From contig DATKPC010000064.1 in assembly GCA_035524275.1 (NCBI GenBank), positions 1 through 56,413 of the forward strand: 56,413 nt of DNA. The letters run 5' to 3'. Source of the stretch: DATKPC01 sp035524275. GTDB lineage: Bacteria; Pseudomonadota; Gammaproteobacteria; Burkholderiales; Burkholderiaceae_F. The translations under genes were made by a program, and so were the position numbers. Under the pieces are notes generated by a model, which saw only the letters and a list, made by a program, of their open reading frames with translations, searched no databases and was not told the DNA's origin. This document shows positions 39,950 to 47,870 of the stretch, in pieces (the stretch's first letter is position 1; every line of letters starts with the position of its first letter).

Positions 39950-41287
39950 TCAGTACGCGGCCCAGACGTAGAAGAACAGCGTGTTCGCGTCGCTCGGATG
40001 ATCGACGCCGGGAAGCCGGCTGAACATCGTGTACTGCAGGCCGACGCGGATGTTCTGCACCGGCAGCACGAACGCCTCGAGCATCGCGCCGCGCGTCGCG
40101 ATCGACGGGTCGCCCGACGCGTTGAAGATCGCCGCCGCGCCGCCGACGAACGCGCGGTAGACATACGAGCCCTTGGCGCGGAACGTCGTCACGGTCGCCG
40201 GCACCGTGCCGTTGATGTTGGCATCCAGGAACGACGGATACTGCGTCTGGTGCTGCAGCATCACCTGCGCCGTGACGGTGTGCGGATCGAGCAGGTACTG
40301 GTACTGCGAGTCGATGCCGATGCTCTTCACGCTCTGGTAGCTCTGCACGTCGCCGTAGTCGACGCCGTTCGTCGTATCGTAGGGATGCGCGTACATCCCC
40401 TCGGTGCCGACCATCAGGCTGTGCGCACCCCAGTCGCGCGTGTAGGCAAGACGCCAGTAGGGATTGTTGCTGCCGTGGAGCACCGAGGCCGTCGGATCGT
40501 TGTTCGCATTGAAGAAGTGAAAGAGGCCCTTCGCGGTGTGATAGACGCCGAGTTCGGCGTAAATCGTCTTCTGCCAGTACGCGTACGCGGTGAGGCCGGC
40601 GTAGAGGTCTCCCGGCAGGCCGCTGCCGGGATACGGGGCGGCGGCGTCGAGGAACGAATTGGCGCCGATCCCGCCGCTCGCCGGGACGTACTGCGCCCAC
40701 GCCCAGGACGTGTTCCAGGGGTCGGAGACCGAGGGATTGTTGTTCAGCGACAGGCCATAGATGAAGTCCTGGCTCGGCGTGATGATGTGGTCGGCGAAAC
40801 GGAAGTCCATGTTGTCCGCCGACCCGTGCGTCTTCGTGTTGTTGCCGGCATCGTCGGCGGCGCCGTGAAAGTCCCAGGTGTACTGCGCGAACGCGCCGAA
40901 GTTGTTCGTGATCTTGCCGCCGAGGAAGAGGCTGGCGACGTCGGCCACCGGCGTGCCGCTGTCGACCGGCGTCGGCAGTCCGGCGCCGGTATTGTTCGTC
41001 AGGCTGTTGTTGACGGCGGCGGTGTTCTTCATCGAGGCCATGCTGCCCTCGACCATGATGGCCGCCGGCACCGTCGCGCGTTGCCCGATCGTGTAGCCGG
41101 TCATCTTGAACAGGCGCCCATAGGGCGTCAGTTCCGGGTACTGGCCACCGGCGTGGCACGAGACGCAGTTCTGCCCGGTCTGGCGCGCGAACGCTGGGAT
41201 CGCGTGCGCCGGCGAAACGACGGCGAGCAGTGCCGCAAGCGCCAGCGCGCCGGGCATCGAACGCCAGATCCATCCAAGCCTGCTCAT
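39950..41287 (-). CDS. Cyc2-like fused monoheme cytochrome c and outer-membrane beta-barrel
   Basis: A 445-aa protein. After a signal peptide (1-29) comes PAFARQTGQNCVSCHAGG with one heme site (Cys41, Cys44, His45), then ELTPYGRLFKMTGY. The remaining 370 residues are alternating aromatic/polar strands typical of a porin barrel and end in the aromatic YVWAAY, an outer-membrane insertion signal. This domain order and the FARQTG-CxxCH block match Cyc2-type cytochrome-porins, some of which oxidise extracellular Fe(II). Homologs of unknown role are common, so iron oxidation is not established. GGAGG precedes the ATG. Confidence 0.8.
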   Translation of the reverse strand: MSRLGWIWRSMPGALALAALLAVVSPAHAIPAFARQTGQNCVSCHAGGQYPELTPYGRLFKMTGYTIGQRATVPAAIMVEGSMASMKNTAAVNNSLTNNTGAGLPTPVDSGTPVADVASLFLGGKITNNFGAFAQYTWDFHGAADDAGNNTKTHGSADNMDFRFADHIITPSQDFIYGLSLNNNPSVSDPWNTSWAWAQYVPASGGIGANSFLDAAAPYPGSGLPGDLYAGLTAYAYWQKTIYAELGVYHTAKGLFHFFNANNDPTASVLHGSNNPYWRLAYTRDWGAHSLMVGTEGMYAHPYDTTNGVDYGDVQSYQSVKSIGIDSQYQYLLDPHTVTAQVMLQHQTQYPSFLDANINGTVPATVTTFRAKGSYVYRAFVGGAAAIFNASGDPSIATRGAMLEAFVLPVQNIRVGLQYTMFSRLPGVDHPSDANTLFFYVWAAY

Positions 41288-41416
41288 GATGTCCTCCACC
41301 CCACGATGTAAAGACCGGCGGCCCGGCGTTGGCATTCGAGCCGCTTCCCCGGCTTCTTCTGGTCTCGTGATACGAACCGACCGCGTTTGTTATAGGTTGG
41401 CTTAAGCTTGCGGAAG

Positions 41417-41430
41417 TTGACCTGCATCAC
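41417..41430. promoter_or_regulatory. Weak FNR-like box between the Cyc2-like and sox operons
   Basis: TTGAC-CTGC-ATCAC matches nine of ten or fewer positions of the FNR-type consensus TTGAT-N4-ATCAA variants (the last base and one half-site base differ). It lies near the middle of the 263-bp divergent region. It may tie either operon to oxygen or nitric oxide; evidence is weak. Confidence 0.25.
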
Positions 41431-41483
41431 GTTCGCCACGGTGCGGGAGCCGGTCGTTGCGCTGGCGATACGGCGCCGGACGG

Positions 41484-41514
41484 TCGATTCATCCGCGATG
41501 AACGCACGATTCAT
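41484..41514. promoter_or_regulatory. Repeated dyad upstream of soxY, candidate sox operator
   Basis: CGATTCATC occurs at 41484-41492 and 41506-41514, exactly 22 bp (two helical turns) apart. The first copy is part of the perfect palindrome TTCATC-CGC-GATGAA (41487-41501). The tract ends 36 bp before the soxY start, a good position for a repressor. ArsR-type SoxR repressors act on sox genes in other bacteria, but none is encoded in the window. Confidence 0.45.
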
Positions 41515-41550
41515 CGAAAGTGAACGAATGAATTTCTTCGCGGGCCGCCG

Positions 41551-42045
41551 ATGCCGCACGTGAGTCGTCGTCGGCGGCGTGCCATCCTGAACCGCGGTCT
41601 CGGAATCGCGCTTGGCGTCGCCGCGCGAGCGGGACTCGGCGCGATCGGCCTCGGCGTGCGCGATGCCGACGCGCAGGAGGCGCCGGATCGCGATGCATTC
41701 GCGGCACGCAGCGTCGCGGACGCGCTGGCGCGATTGCGGATCCTCGATGTCGCCGATTCGCCCGACGTCCTGCTCGACGCGCCGGACATCGCGGAAAACG
41801 GCGCGGTCGTGCCGGTCAGCGTGCGCAGCCGGATCGCGCACACCGACGCGATCTTCGTCCTGCTGGACAGGAATCCGTTCCCGCTCGCCGCGCGCGTCGA
41901 CATCCTCGACGGCCTCGCGCCGGACGTCGCGTTGCGCGTGAAGATGGCGGAGACGGCGGCCGTCATCGCGATCGTCCGCGCCGACGGCAGATACTGGCGC
42001 GCGCAGCGCGACGTCAAGATCACGATCGGCGGCTGCGGCGGCTGA
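41551..42045 (+). CDS. soxY: SoxY, sulfur-carrier subunit of the thiosulfate oxidation system
   Basis: SoxY carries sulfur intermediates covalently on a C-terminal cysteine in the periplasm. The protein is 164 aa, ends in GGCGG with Cys162 as carrier residue, and begins with a twin-arginine-type signal (SRRRRRAIL, then a hydrophobic stretch, cleavage near ADA). This suits export folded together with SoxZ. It is the first gene of soxYZAXB, all on the plus strand. The ATG has no clear ribosome site. A repeated dyad lies just upstream. Confidence 0.93.
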   Translation: MPHVSRRRRRAILNRGLGIALGVAARAGLGAIGLGVRDADAQEAPDRDAFAARSVADALARLRILDVADSPDVLLDAPDIAENGAVVPVSVRSRIAHTDAIFVLLDRNPFPLAARVDILDGLAPDVALRVKMAETAAVIAIVRADGRYWRAQRDVKITIGGCGG

Positions 42046-42055
42046 AGGACGACTC

Positions 42056-42382
42056 GTGGCCGATCCGATGCGCATCCGCGCCACGCTGCGTTCCGGCCGC
42101 ATCGAGGTCCGCGTGCTGATCGCGCACCCGATGGAAACGGGGCTCAGGAAGGACGAGGCCGGCAACCCGATCCCCGCGTGGTACATCACCGACGTCACGG
42201 CACGCGTCAACGATCGCATCGTCATGAAAACGGCGTGGGGTACCGCGGTCTCGAAGGACCCGCTGCTCGTGTTCCATGTCCTCGGAGGCGCCGTGGGTGA
42301 TCGGGTCACGGTGGACTGGATCGACAATCGCGGCGATCGGCGGACCGACGAAGCCACGGTCGTCGCGCCGGCGTCGCCATGA
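42056..42382 (+). CDS. soxZ: SoxZ, partner of SoxY
   Basis: A 108-aa beta-sandwich protein forming the SoxYZ heterodimer. Family features are the start RIRATLRSGRIEVRVLIAHPMETGLRKD, then PAWYITDVTARVND, and the later KDPLLVFHVLGGAVGD and WIDNRGD. It has no signal peptide and is expected to travel with SoxY through Tat. The GTG start at 42056 follows AAGGA by 7 nt; an internal ATG lies 4 codons later. The stop overlaps the soxA start as ATGA. Confidence 0.95.
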   Translation: MADPMRIRATLRSGRIEVRVLIAHPMETGLRKDEAGNPIPAWYITDVTARVNDRIVMKTAWGTAVSKDPLLVFHVLGGAVGDRVTVDWIDNRGDRRTDEATVVAPASP

Positions 42383-43209
42383 CACGCGGCACGGCCGTGG
42401 CCGCCACCGCCATTCGCATCGCGGCGGTCCTTCCGGGGCTGGCCTGGCCGGCGGCGCCGGCTGCACCGTCGACGCACGAAGCCATCGAGGACTATCGCGC
42501 CCGGATCGCCGACGACAATCCGGCGGAACTGGCCGTCGCGAAGGGAGCCGCGCTGTGGCGGGAAGCGCGCGGCCCGCGCGGCGCCTCGCTCGGGCGCTGC
42601 GACCTCGGGCTCGGGCCGGGCATCGTCGCCGGAGCCGCCGCGCGCCTTCCGCGCTGGTTCGCCGACACCGGCGCCGTGATGGACCTGGAAGCGCGAATCG
42701 TCCATTGCATGACGACCCTGCAGGGCTTCGACCGCGAGACGTTGATCGCGAAGCCCTTCGCAGGCGCGGCGGAGCCGACGACCGACATCGAGGCGATCGC
42801 GGCGTTCGTCGTCGATGCCGCACGCGGCGCGACGATCGACGTGCCGCAGGAGCGCCCGGAGGAAGTGGCGGCCTACCGCCGCGGCCGCGCGCTGTTCCAT
42901 TACCGCGCCGGGCCCTACGACTTCTCATGCGCGTCGTGCCATGGCTCGGCCGGCCACAGGATCCGCTTGCAGGAACTGCCGGACTTGTCGCGACCGGGGC
43001 CGACAGCCCGCGCAACCTATGCGACGTGGCCGGCCTATCGCGTCTCGCAGGGTGCGCTGCGGACGCTGGAATGGCGTCTCGCCGACTGCTTCCGGCAACA
43101 GCGCTGGCCGCGCCTGCGGTACCTCTCGCCGGTCGCGATCGACCTGGCCACGTTCCTCGGCGTCAATGCGAACGGCGGGACGATGGATGCGCCCGGCCTC
43201 AAGCGCTGA
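42379..43209 (+). CDS. soxA: SoxA, catalytic cytochrome c subunit of SoxAX
   Basis: SoxAX joins thiosulfate to the SoxY cysteine. The protein is 276 aa with a signal peptide ending about residue 27. One heme site, CASCH, lies near 185. The active-site cysteine that becomes persulfidated is in LADCFRQQRWP near 235. Two earlier Cys (GRCDLG and VHCMTT) replace the second heme site with a likely disulfide, which marks the monoheme SoxA class. The start is coupled to soxZ by ATGA. soxX follows after 10 nt. Confidence 0.94.
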   Translation: MTRGTAVAATAIRIAAVLPGLAWPAAPAAPSTHEAIEDYRARIADDNPAELAVAKGAALWREARGPRGASLGRCDLGLGPGIVAGAAARLPRWFADTGAVMDLEARIVHCMTTLQGFDRETLIAKPFAGAAEPTTDIEAIAAFVVDAARGATIDVPQERPEEVAAYRRGRALFHYRAGPYDFSCASCHGSAGHRIRLQELPDLSRPGPTARATYATWPAYRVSQGALRTLEWRLADCFRQQRWPRLRYLSPVAIDLATFLGVNANGGTMDAPGLKR

Positions 43210-43219
43210 CTCGAAACGC

Positions 43220-43876
43220 ATGCGCTTCGTCGAGCCGCAGGGACGTGCCCGTCGATGCCGGGCGCTGGCAGGGCTTGCGTTGTCATGCCTCGTGACCGCG
43301 TGCGCGACCCGGAACGCGGCGGACGCGATCGCGACGGAACTCGCGCAGTCGTTCGAAGCGCAATCGGGCGTCATGCTCGATCGGTTGCAGCAGTCGCCCG
43401 ACCAGGCGCTGTGCTCCGAGCCGGGAGCGGCCGCGTCGTCCGCGTCGCTCGCGCAGCGGCGCGCGATCGAACGCGCCGCGCGCGATGGCGTCCGGTTCCC
43501 GTCCGGTGCGCCGCCCTCGCCGCAGGCGTGGCTCGGAGACTGGCGGCGCGGCGAGCGCATCGCGCAGAGCGGGGTCGGCCTGCAGACGAGCGACCGGCCC
43601 GGGACCGAGGCCGGCGGCAACTGCTACGGATGCCATCGTCTCGCGCCGACGGAGATCGCCTACGGCACCCTCGGTCCTTCACTGACGGGTTACGGACTTC
43701 GGCATCCGCCCGACGAGGCCGGACTGCGCGATACCTGGATCCGCCTCTTCGATTCGCACGCGTTCGACGCCTGCAGCGTCATGCCGCGCTTCGGCGCGCG
43801 CGGCATCCTGTCGGAGGAGCAGCTGCGCGACCTGCTCGCGCTGCTGCTGGACCCGCAGTCGCCGGTGAACCGCTGA
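43220..43876 (+). CDS. soxX: SoxX, monoheme cytochrome subunit of SoxAX
   Basis: A 218-aa cytochrome c subunit that takes electrons from SoxA. An N-terminal signal region ends in LVTAC, a lipobox-like site, so membrane anchoring is possible. The heme site CYGCH is near 132, followed by the SoxX pattern GTLGPSLTGYG. A Met ligand sits in CSVMPRFG, and the tail is ILSEEQLRDLLALLLDPQSPVN. The insert of about 70 residues before the heme domain makes it longer than minimal SoxX but is seen in other betaproteobacterial forms. It lies between soxA and soxB. Confidence 0.93.
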   Translation: MRFVEPQGRARRCRALAGLALSCLVTACATRNAADAIATELAQSFEAQSGVMLDRLQQSPDQALCSEPGAAASSASLAQRRAIERAARDGVRFPSGAPPSPQAWLGDWRRGERIAQSGVGLQTSDRPGTEAGGNCYGCHRLAPTEIAYGTLGPSLTGYGLRHPPDEAGLRDTWIRLFDSHAFDACSVMPRFGARGILSEEQLRDLLALLLDPQSPVNR

Positions 43877-43888
43877 GCAGGCTCGCCG

Positions 43889-45583
43889 GTGAATCGCCGC
43901 GAATTCCTCGAAGTGCTGTCGGTGGCCGCCGCCTGCGGCGGGCTGCTGCGCGCCGACGGTGCCCGCGCCGCCGCGTCGCTCTACGAGTTCGCCGCGTTCG
44001 GCAACGTGCGCCTGCTGCATTTCACCGACTGCCACGCGCAGCTCGAGCCGGTCTACTTCCGCGAGGCCTCGACGGATATCGGTGCCGGCGCGGAGGCCGG
44101 CCGGATTCCGCACCGGGTCGGCAACGCGTGGCTCGAGGCCGCGCGGGCGAGGCGCGGAGGCGCGCTCGCCTACGCGTTCACCGCGCTCGACTTCGAGGCG
44201 CAGGCGCACCGCTACGGACGCGTCGGCGGCTTTGCCGCGCTGGCCACGCTGGTCAAGCGCCTGCGCGCCGGCGCGCGCGCGAGCCTGCTGCTGGACGGCG
44301 GCGATTCCTGGCAAGGGTCGGCGACCGCGCTGTGGAGCCGCGGCCAGGACATGGTCGACGCGGCGAAGCTGCTCGGCGTCGACGCGATGACCGGCCACTG
44401 GGAATTCACTTACGGGGCCGAGCGGATCGACGCGTTCGCGCGCAGCAACGAGATCGCGTGGATCGCGCATAACGTCCGCACGAAGGATTTCGACGAACCG
44501 GTCTTCGCGCCGTTCGTGATCCGCGAGGTCGGCGGCGCGGCCGTGGCCATCATCGGGCAGGCGTTTCCGTACGTGCCGATCGCTCACCCGCCGCGCTTCG
44601 TCCCGGCGTGGACCTTCGGGATCCAGGAGCGCAACCTGCAGTTGCAGGTCGACGCGGCGCGCGCGGCCGGCGCGGCCGCGGTGATCCTGCTGTCGCACAA
44701 CGGCCTCGACGCCGACCTGAAGCTCGCCACGCGCGTCGGCGGCATCGATGCCATCCTCGGCGGCCATACGCACGATGCGCTCCCGTCGGGCCGCCTCGTC
44801 GCCTCGCCGAGCGGCCGGACGCTGGTGACGAACGCCGGGTCGCATGGGAAGTTCCTCGGGGTCCTCGACCTCGACGTGCGCGGTCGGCGCCTGCGCGACG
44901 TCCGCTACCGGCTGCTGCCGGTGTTCGCCGACCTGCTGGCGCCGGATCCGGCGATGCGCGACCTCGTCGAGCGCATCCACGCGCCGCATCGCGAGCGGCT
45001 CGCGGCTCCGCTCGCGGTCGCCGCCTCGACGCTGTACCGCCGCGGCAACTTCGGCGGATCGATGGACCAGGTGATCCTCGACGCGCTGCGCGCCGTCGAG
45101 GACGCGCCGATCGCCCTGTCGCCCGGGTTCCGCTGGGGCCCGACGCTGCTCGCCGGCGACACGATCACGCGCGGCGACGTCTACGCGCAGACCGGCATCA
45201 CCTACCCGCAGGTCCACGTCCGCGAGATGACGGGCGCGCAGATCCGCGCCGCGCTGGAGGACGTCTGCGACAACCTGTTCAATCCGGATCCGTACCTGCA
45301 ACAGGGCGGCGACATGGTGCGCGTCTCCGGCCTGCAGTACGCCTGCGCGCCGCGCGCGCGGATGGGCGAGCGTATCCGCGACCTGCGGATCGGCGACGTG
45401 CCGCTGGACGCCGACCGCCGCTACAAGGTCGCCGGCTGGGCACCCGTCGGCGACGCCGCCCCCGAGGCGCGCCCGATCTGGGACGTCGTCGAGGCGTACC
45501 TGCTGTCGCGGAAGACGATACGCGTCGGGCGGATCGAGGCGCCGCGGCTCGTCGGCGTCGACGGCGACCCGGGCCTCGGATGA
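43889..45583 (+). CDS. soxB: SoxB, thiosulfohydrolase
   Basis: A periplasmic dimanganese enzyme that cleaves the terminal sulfonate from SoxY-bound thiosulfate as sulfate. The protein is 564 aa, normal length. It has a twin-arginine signal (NRREFLEVL, cleavage near ARA), the metallophosphoesterase start LLHFTDCHAQLEP, the metal motifs LLLDGGDSWQGS and GHWEFTYG, and GGHTHD. The C-terminal 5'-nucleotidase-type domain includes GNFGGSMDQVI. GTG start with a weak GAGCAGG site. It is last in soxYZAXB. soxCD is not next to it. Confidence 0.96.
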   Translation: MNRREFLEVLSVAAACGGLLRADGARAAASLYEFAAFGNVRLLHFTDCHAQLEPVYFREASTDIGAGAEAGRIPHRVGNAWLEAARARRGGALAYAFTALDFEAQAHRYGRVGGFAALATLVKRLRAGARASLLLDGGDSWQGSATALWSRGQDMVDAAKLLGVDAMTGHWEFTYGAERIDAFARSNEIAWIAHNVRTKDFDEPVFAPFVIREVGGAAVAIIGQAFPYVPIAHPPRFVPAWTFGIQERNLQLQVDAARAAGAAAVILLSHNGLDADLKLATRVGGIDAILGGHTHDALPSGRLVASPSGRTLVTNAGSHGKFLGVLDLDVRGRRLRDVRYRLLPVFADLLAPDPAMRDLVERIHAPHRERLAAPLAVAASTLYRRGNFGGSMDQVILDALRAVEDAPIALSPGFRWGPTLLAGDTITRGDVYAQTGITYPQVHVREMTGAQIRAALEDVCDNLFNPDPYLQQGGDMVRVSGLQYACAPRARMGERIRDLRIGDVPLDADRRYKVAGWAPVGDAAPEARPIWDVVEAYLLSRKTIRVGRIEAPRLVGVDGDPGLG

Positions 45584-45596
45584 GGGCGGACGCGGT

Positions 45597-46343
45597 TCAA
45601 CCGCGGACCGCGTCCCACGCGAGCTTCGCTCCGGTGGCGAGCAGCAGCCACGCCAGCGTGCGATTGAAGCGGTTCGCGTCGAGCGCGTGCAGCAGCTTCA
45701 GCCCGAGCCCGTAGCCGAGCGGCACGAGCGGCAGCAGCGCCGCCGTCGTCGCGAGCTGCGTCGTGTCGATCAGCCCGAGCCAGAGATAGGGGCCGAGCTT
45801 CACGAAGTTCACGATCGAGAAGTAGATCACCGTCGTGCCGACCAGCAGCTTGTGGTCGAGCCGCTGCGGCAGCAGGTACTGCATGGCCGGCGGCCCGCCG
45901 GCGTGCGAGATGAAGCTCGTGAAGCCGGAGACGGTGCTCCACAGCCAGGCGCGACGCGCCGAGCGTTGCGCCGCCGGGCCGACCTCGGCGCGGCGCAGCC
46001 GGTCGAGCGCGAAGAGGATCGACTCCGCGCCGATCAGCAGGCGGATCCAGCGCGCATCGACGATGCCGAACGTCAGCGTTCCGAGCGCGATGCCGAGCAG
46101 CGCGCCGGGCACCATCAGCCGCAGGTTCGCGCGATCGAAATTGCCGCGGAAGACGACGAGTCCGAGGATGTCCATCGCGACGAGGATCGGCAGCATGATC
46201 GCGGCGGCCAGTCGCGCGTCGATGGCGAGCGCCATCAGCGGAACCGCCAGCCCTCCGACGGCACCGCCGAACCCGGATTTGGAGACTCCCGTCAGCAGGA
46301 CCGCAGGCACGGCCGCGGCATAGAACCAGGGATCGGTAATCAC
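45597..46343 (-). CDS. TSUP-family (TauE/SafE) permease
   Basis: A 248-aa membrane protein with about seven to eight helices. The TSUP pattern is an N-terminal GVSKSGFGGAVGGLAVPLMAL and the repeated second half FTSFISHAGGPPAMQYLLP. The family moves sulfite, sulfoacetate or other small organic and sulfur anions across the inner membrane. It converges on soxB with 13 nt between stops. A role in handling sulfur anions around the Sox system is plausible but only by position. The start is GTG with a weak ribosome site. Confidence 0.88.
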   Translation of the reverse strand: MITDPWFYAAAVPAVLLTGVSKSGFGGAVGGLAVPLMALAIDARLAAAIMLPILVAMDILGLVVFRGNFDRANLRLMVPGALLGIALGTLTFGIVDARWIRLLIGAESILFALDRLRRAEVGPAAQRSARRAWLWSTVSGFTSFISHAGGPPAMQYLLPQRLDHKLLVGTTVIYFSIVNFVKLGPYLWLGLIDTTQLATTAALLPLVPLGYGLGLKLLHALDANRFNRTLAWLLLATGAKLAWDAVRG

Positions 46344-46453
46344 GCCGTATTTCGCCGGTCAAGAAGTCGTGGGGGACGCCGATGTCCGGGAAAGGCCCCG
46401 GCGCGGCGCTGCCCCGCCGCGGAGGCGCATTGTGAACCTGCGGGGGACGCGAC

Positions 46454-46951
46454 GTGGACCTTTCGAATACCGGCCTCGTGCCAGATGCATCGCTCGCCGT
46501 TGGTGTTGCGGATCGGAACGTGCGCGCCGTCGACCGCGCGCGCCGGCGGCGCCTGGCGCTGGCCGCCGGGATCGTCGCTTTCGCGTCGGCCGGCTATGCG
46601 CTCCACCAGGACGCCGTTCGCGCGCGACGCTTCGAGGCCGTCTCGGCGCTCGTCAGGACGTCGCTCGATGTCGAGCGCTATTTCGAGCGGCACGGCGAAT
46701 ACCCGCGGGACATCGTGGCATTGCGCGGCCCCGGGTCCGCGGACCGCGCCGCGAGCGGCGCGGCGTCGCACTACACGCTGCAACTCGTTTCTCCGAACCC
46801 GGCAACGAATGCGCGCGCGAGCTACCTGCTGATCGCGACACCGACAGGCGGTCAGATTGGCGATGCGTGCGGCAGGTACACGTTCGACGAGCGGGCGCAC
46901 CACGCGAACCCGGACGCGAGCGTGGCCGCCGAGGCCTGCTGGCCGCGCTGA
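46454..46951 (+). CDS. Pilin-like protein lacking the prepilin peptidase motif
   Basis: A 165-aa protein. Residues about 31-52 form one membrane helix (RRRRLALAAGIVAFASAGYAL), followed by a long helix and EVERYF-like SLDVERYFERHGEYPRDI. The C-terminus YLLIATPTGGQIGDACGRYTFDE with a final Cys resembles the PilE end (TLTATP...DxCGxLTLD). The G/FTLIE cleavage motif and Glu5 are absent. It may be a membrane-anchored relic or a specialised pilin relative. The start is GTG; no better start was found. It lies 451 bp before the second pilus operon. Confidence 0.6.
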   Translation: MDLSNTGLVPDASLAVGVADRNVRAVDRARRRRLALAAGIVAFASAGYALHQDAVRARRFEAVSALVRTSLDVERYFERHGEYPRDIVALRGPGSADRAASGAASHYTLQLVSPNPATNARASYLLIATPTGGQIGDACGRYTFDERAHHANPDASVAAEACWPR

Positions 46952-47402
46952 ATCCGCGCCGCGGTCGCGCCGGACGCCGGGCGCGAGGACACCCCGGCCG
47001 CCGCACGGCACGCGTGATCCGCCGGCCATCGGCCGCGGACCGCCGTATGCCGAAACTCACTCAGGAAAGTTCACTCTCAGCCGAACAGATGATGCGGCTT
47101 CTCAGTTCGCGTCACCGCCGTTCACGCCGCGTGGATTCGTCGTTTTTTCTTCTTGAATTCGACATCCGCCGGTCGCCGCTTTCGCTACGTTGGGTCGAAT
47201 GATCGTTCGCTTTTCTATGACGACACGATATGTTAGTGCCCAGAACGAGGTAGTCAGCGAATCGAGGCCTTCACGCCGACACGGCGGCCGCCGATCGGGC
47301 ACCAACGGCCGTACGCGTTTCGTCCCGCGCTTTTTCAAGAATCGGCGATGACGGCCCGTGCGTAGATTCGCCCTACGGAGAGGAACTTCAAGGATGTTCG
47401 TG
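46952..47402. other. Intergenic region upstream of pilus operon 2
   Basis: No convincing gene. The second half (about 47040-47260) is notably AT-richer than the genome and probably contains the promoter of the second pilus operon. It includes TTCTCAGTTCGC at 47099-47110, also found ahead of operon 1, and a small CACG-CCG-CGTG stem with a nearby T6 run (47143-47148). No sigma-54 type -24/-12 element could be recognised. Confidence 0.5.
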
Positions 47403-47870
47403 ATGGCTACGAAGCAATGCGCGGCCCCGCGCCGAAGCGTGCAGCGCGGGTTCACCCTCATCGAGCTGATGATCACCGTCGCGATCGTCGGGATCCTGGC
47501 GGCGGTCGCGCTGCCGGCCTACTCCGGCTACGTCCTGCGCTCGCACCTCACGTATGCAACCGACCAGCTGAGCACCTCGCGGACGCTGATGGAGCAGTAC
47601 TACCAGGACAACCGGCAGTACACGTCGGTGTCCGCGGCGAATCCGGCGCCGTGCTCCGCGGCGGTCACCGCCGGCGATTTCAGCGTCATCTGCACGACGC
47701 TCACCGCGACGACCTACACGATCACGGCGACCGCCGGCGCCACGACGCTCGCGAAGGGCTTCACCTATACGATCGACCAGGCCGGCAACATGACGAGCAC
47801 GGTGCCCGCCGCGTTCGACCCCGCTTCGCCGTACGCGTGCTGGATCGTGAGGCAGGGCACGACATGCTGA
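47403..47870 (+). CDS. pilE: Type IV pilin PilE (second pilus operon)
   Basis: A 155-aa pilin with leader MATKQCAAPRRSVQRG and then FTLIELMITVAIVGILAAVALPAYSGYV (Glu5 present). The PilE-type helix SHLTYATDQLSTSRTLMEQYYQDNRQY follows, and a Cys pair closes the C-terminal loop (YACWIVRQGTTC). The ATG at 47403 is preferred because AAGGA lies 8 nt upstream; ATG at 47394 is possible. It opens operon 2, whereas pilE closes operon 1. The stop overlaps the next gene by 7 nt. Confidence 0.92.
   Translation: MATKQCAAPRRSVQRGFTLIELMITVAIVGILAAVALPAYSGYVLRSHLTYATDQLSTSRTLMEQYYQDNRQYTSVSAANPAPCSAAVTAGDFSVICTTLTATTYTITATAGATTLAKGFTYTIDQAGNMTSTVPAAFDPASPYACWIVRQGTTC

Noticed and set aside
47118..47148. Short stem followed by a T6 run as an intrinsic terminator
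   Set aside because: The stem is only 4 bp and is separated from the T-run by several bases; no gene ends just upstream.
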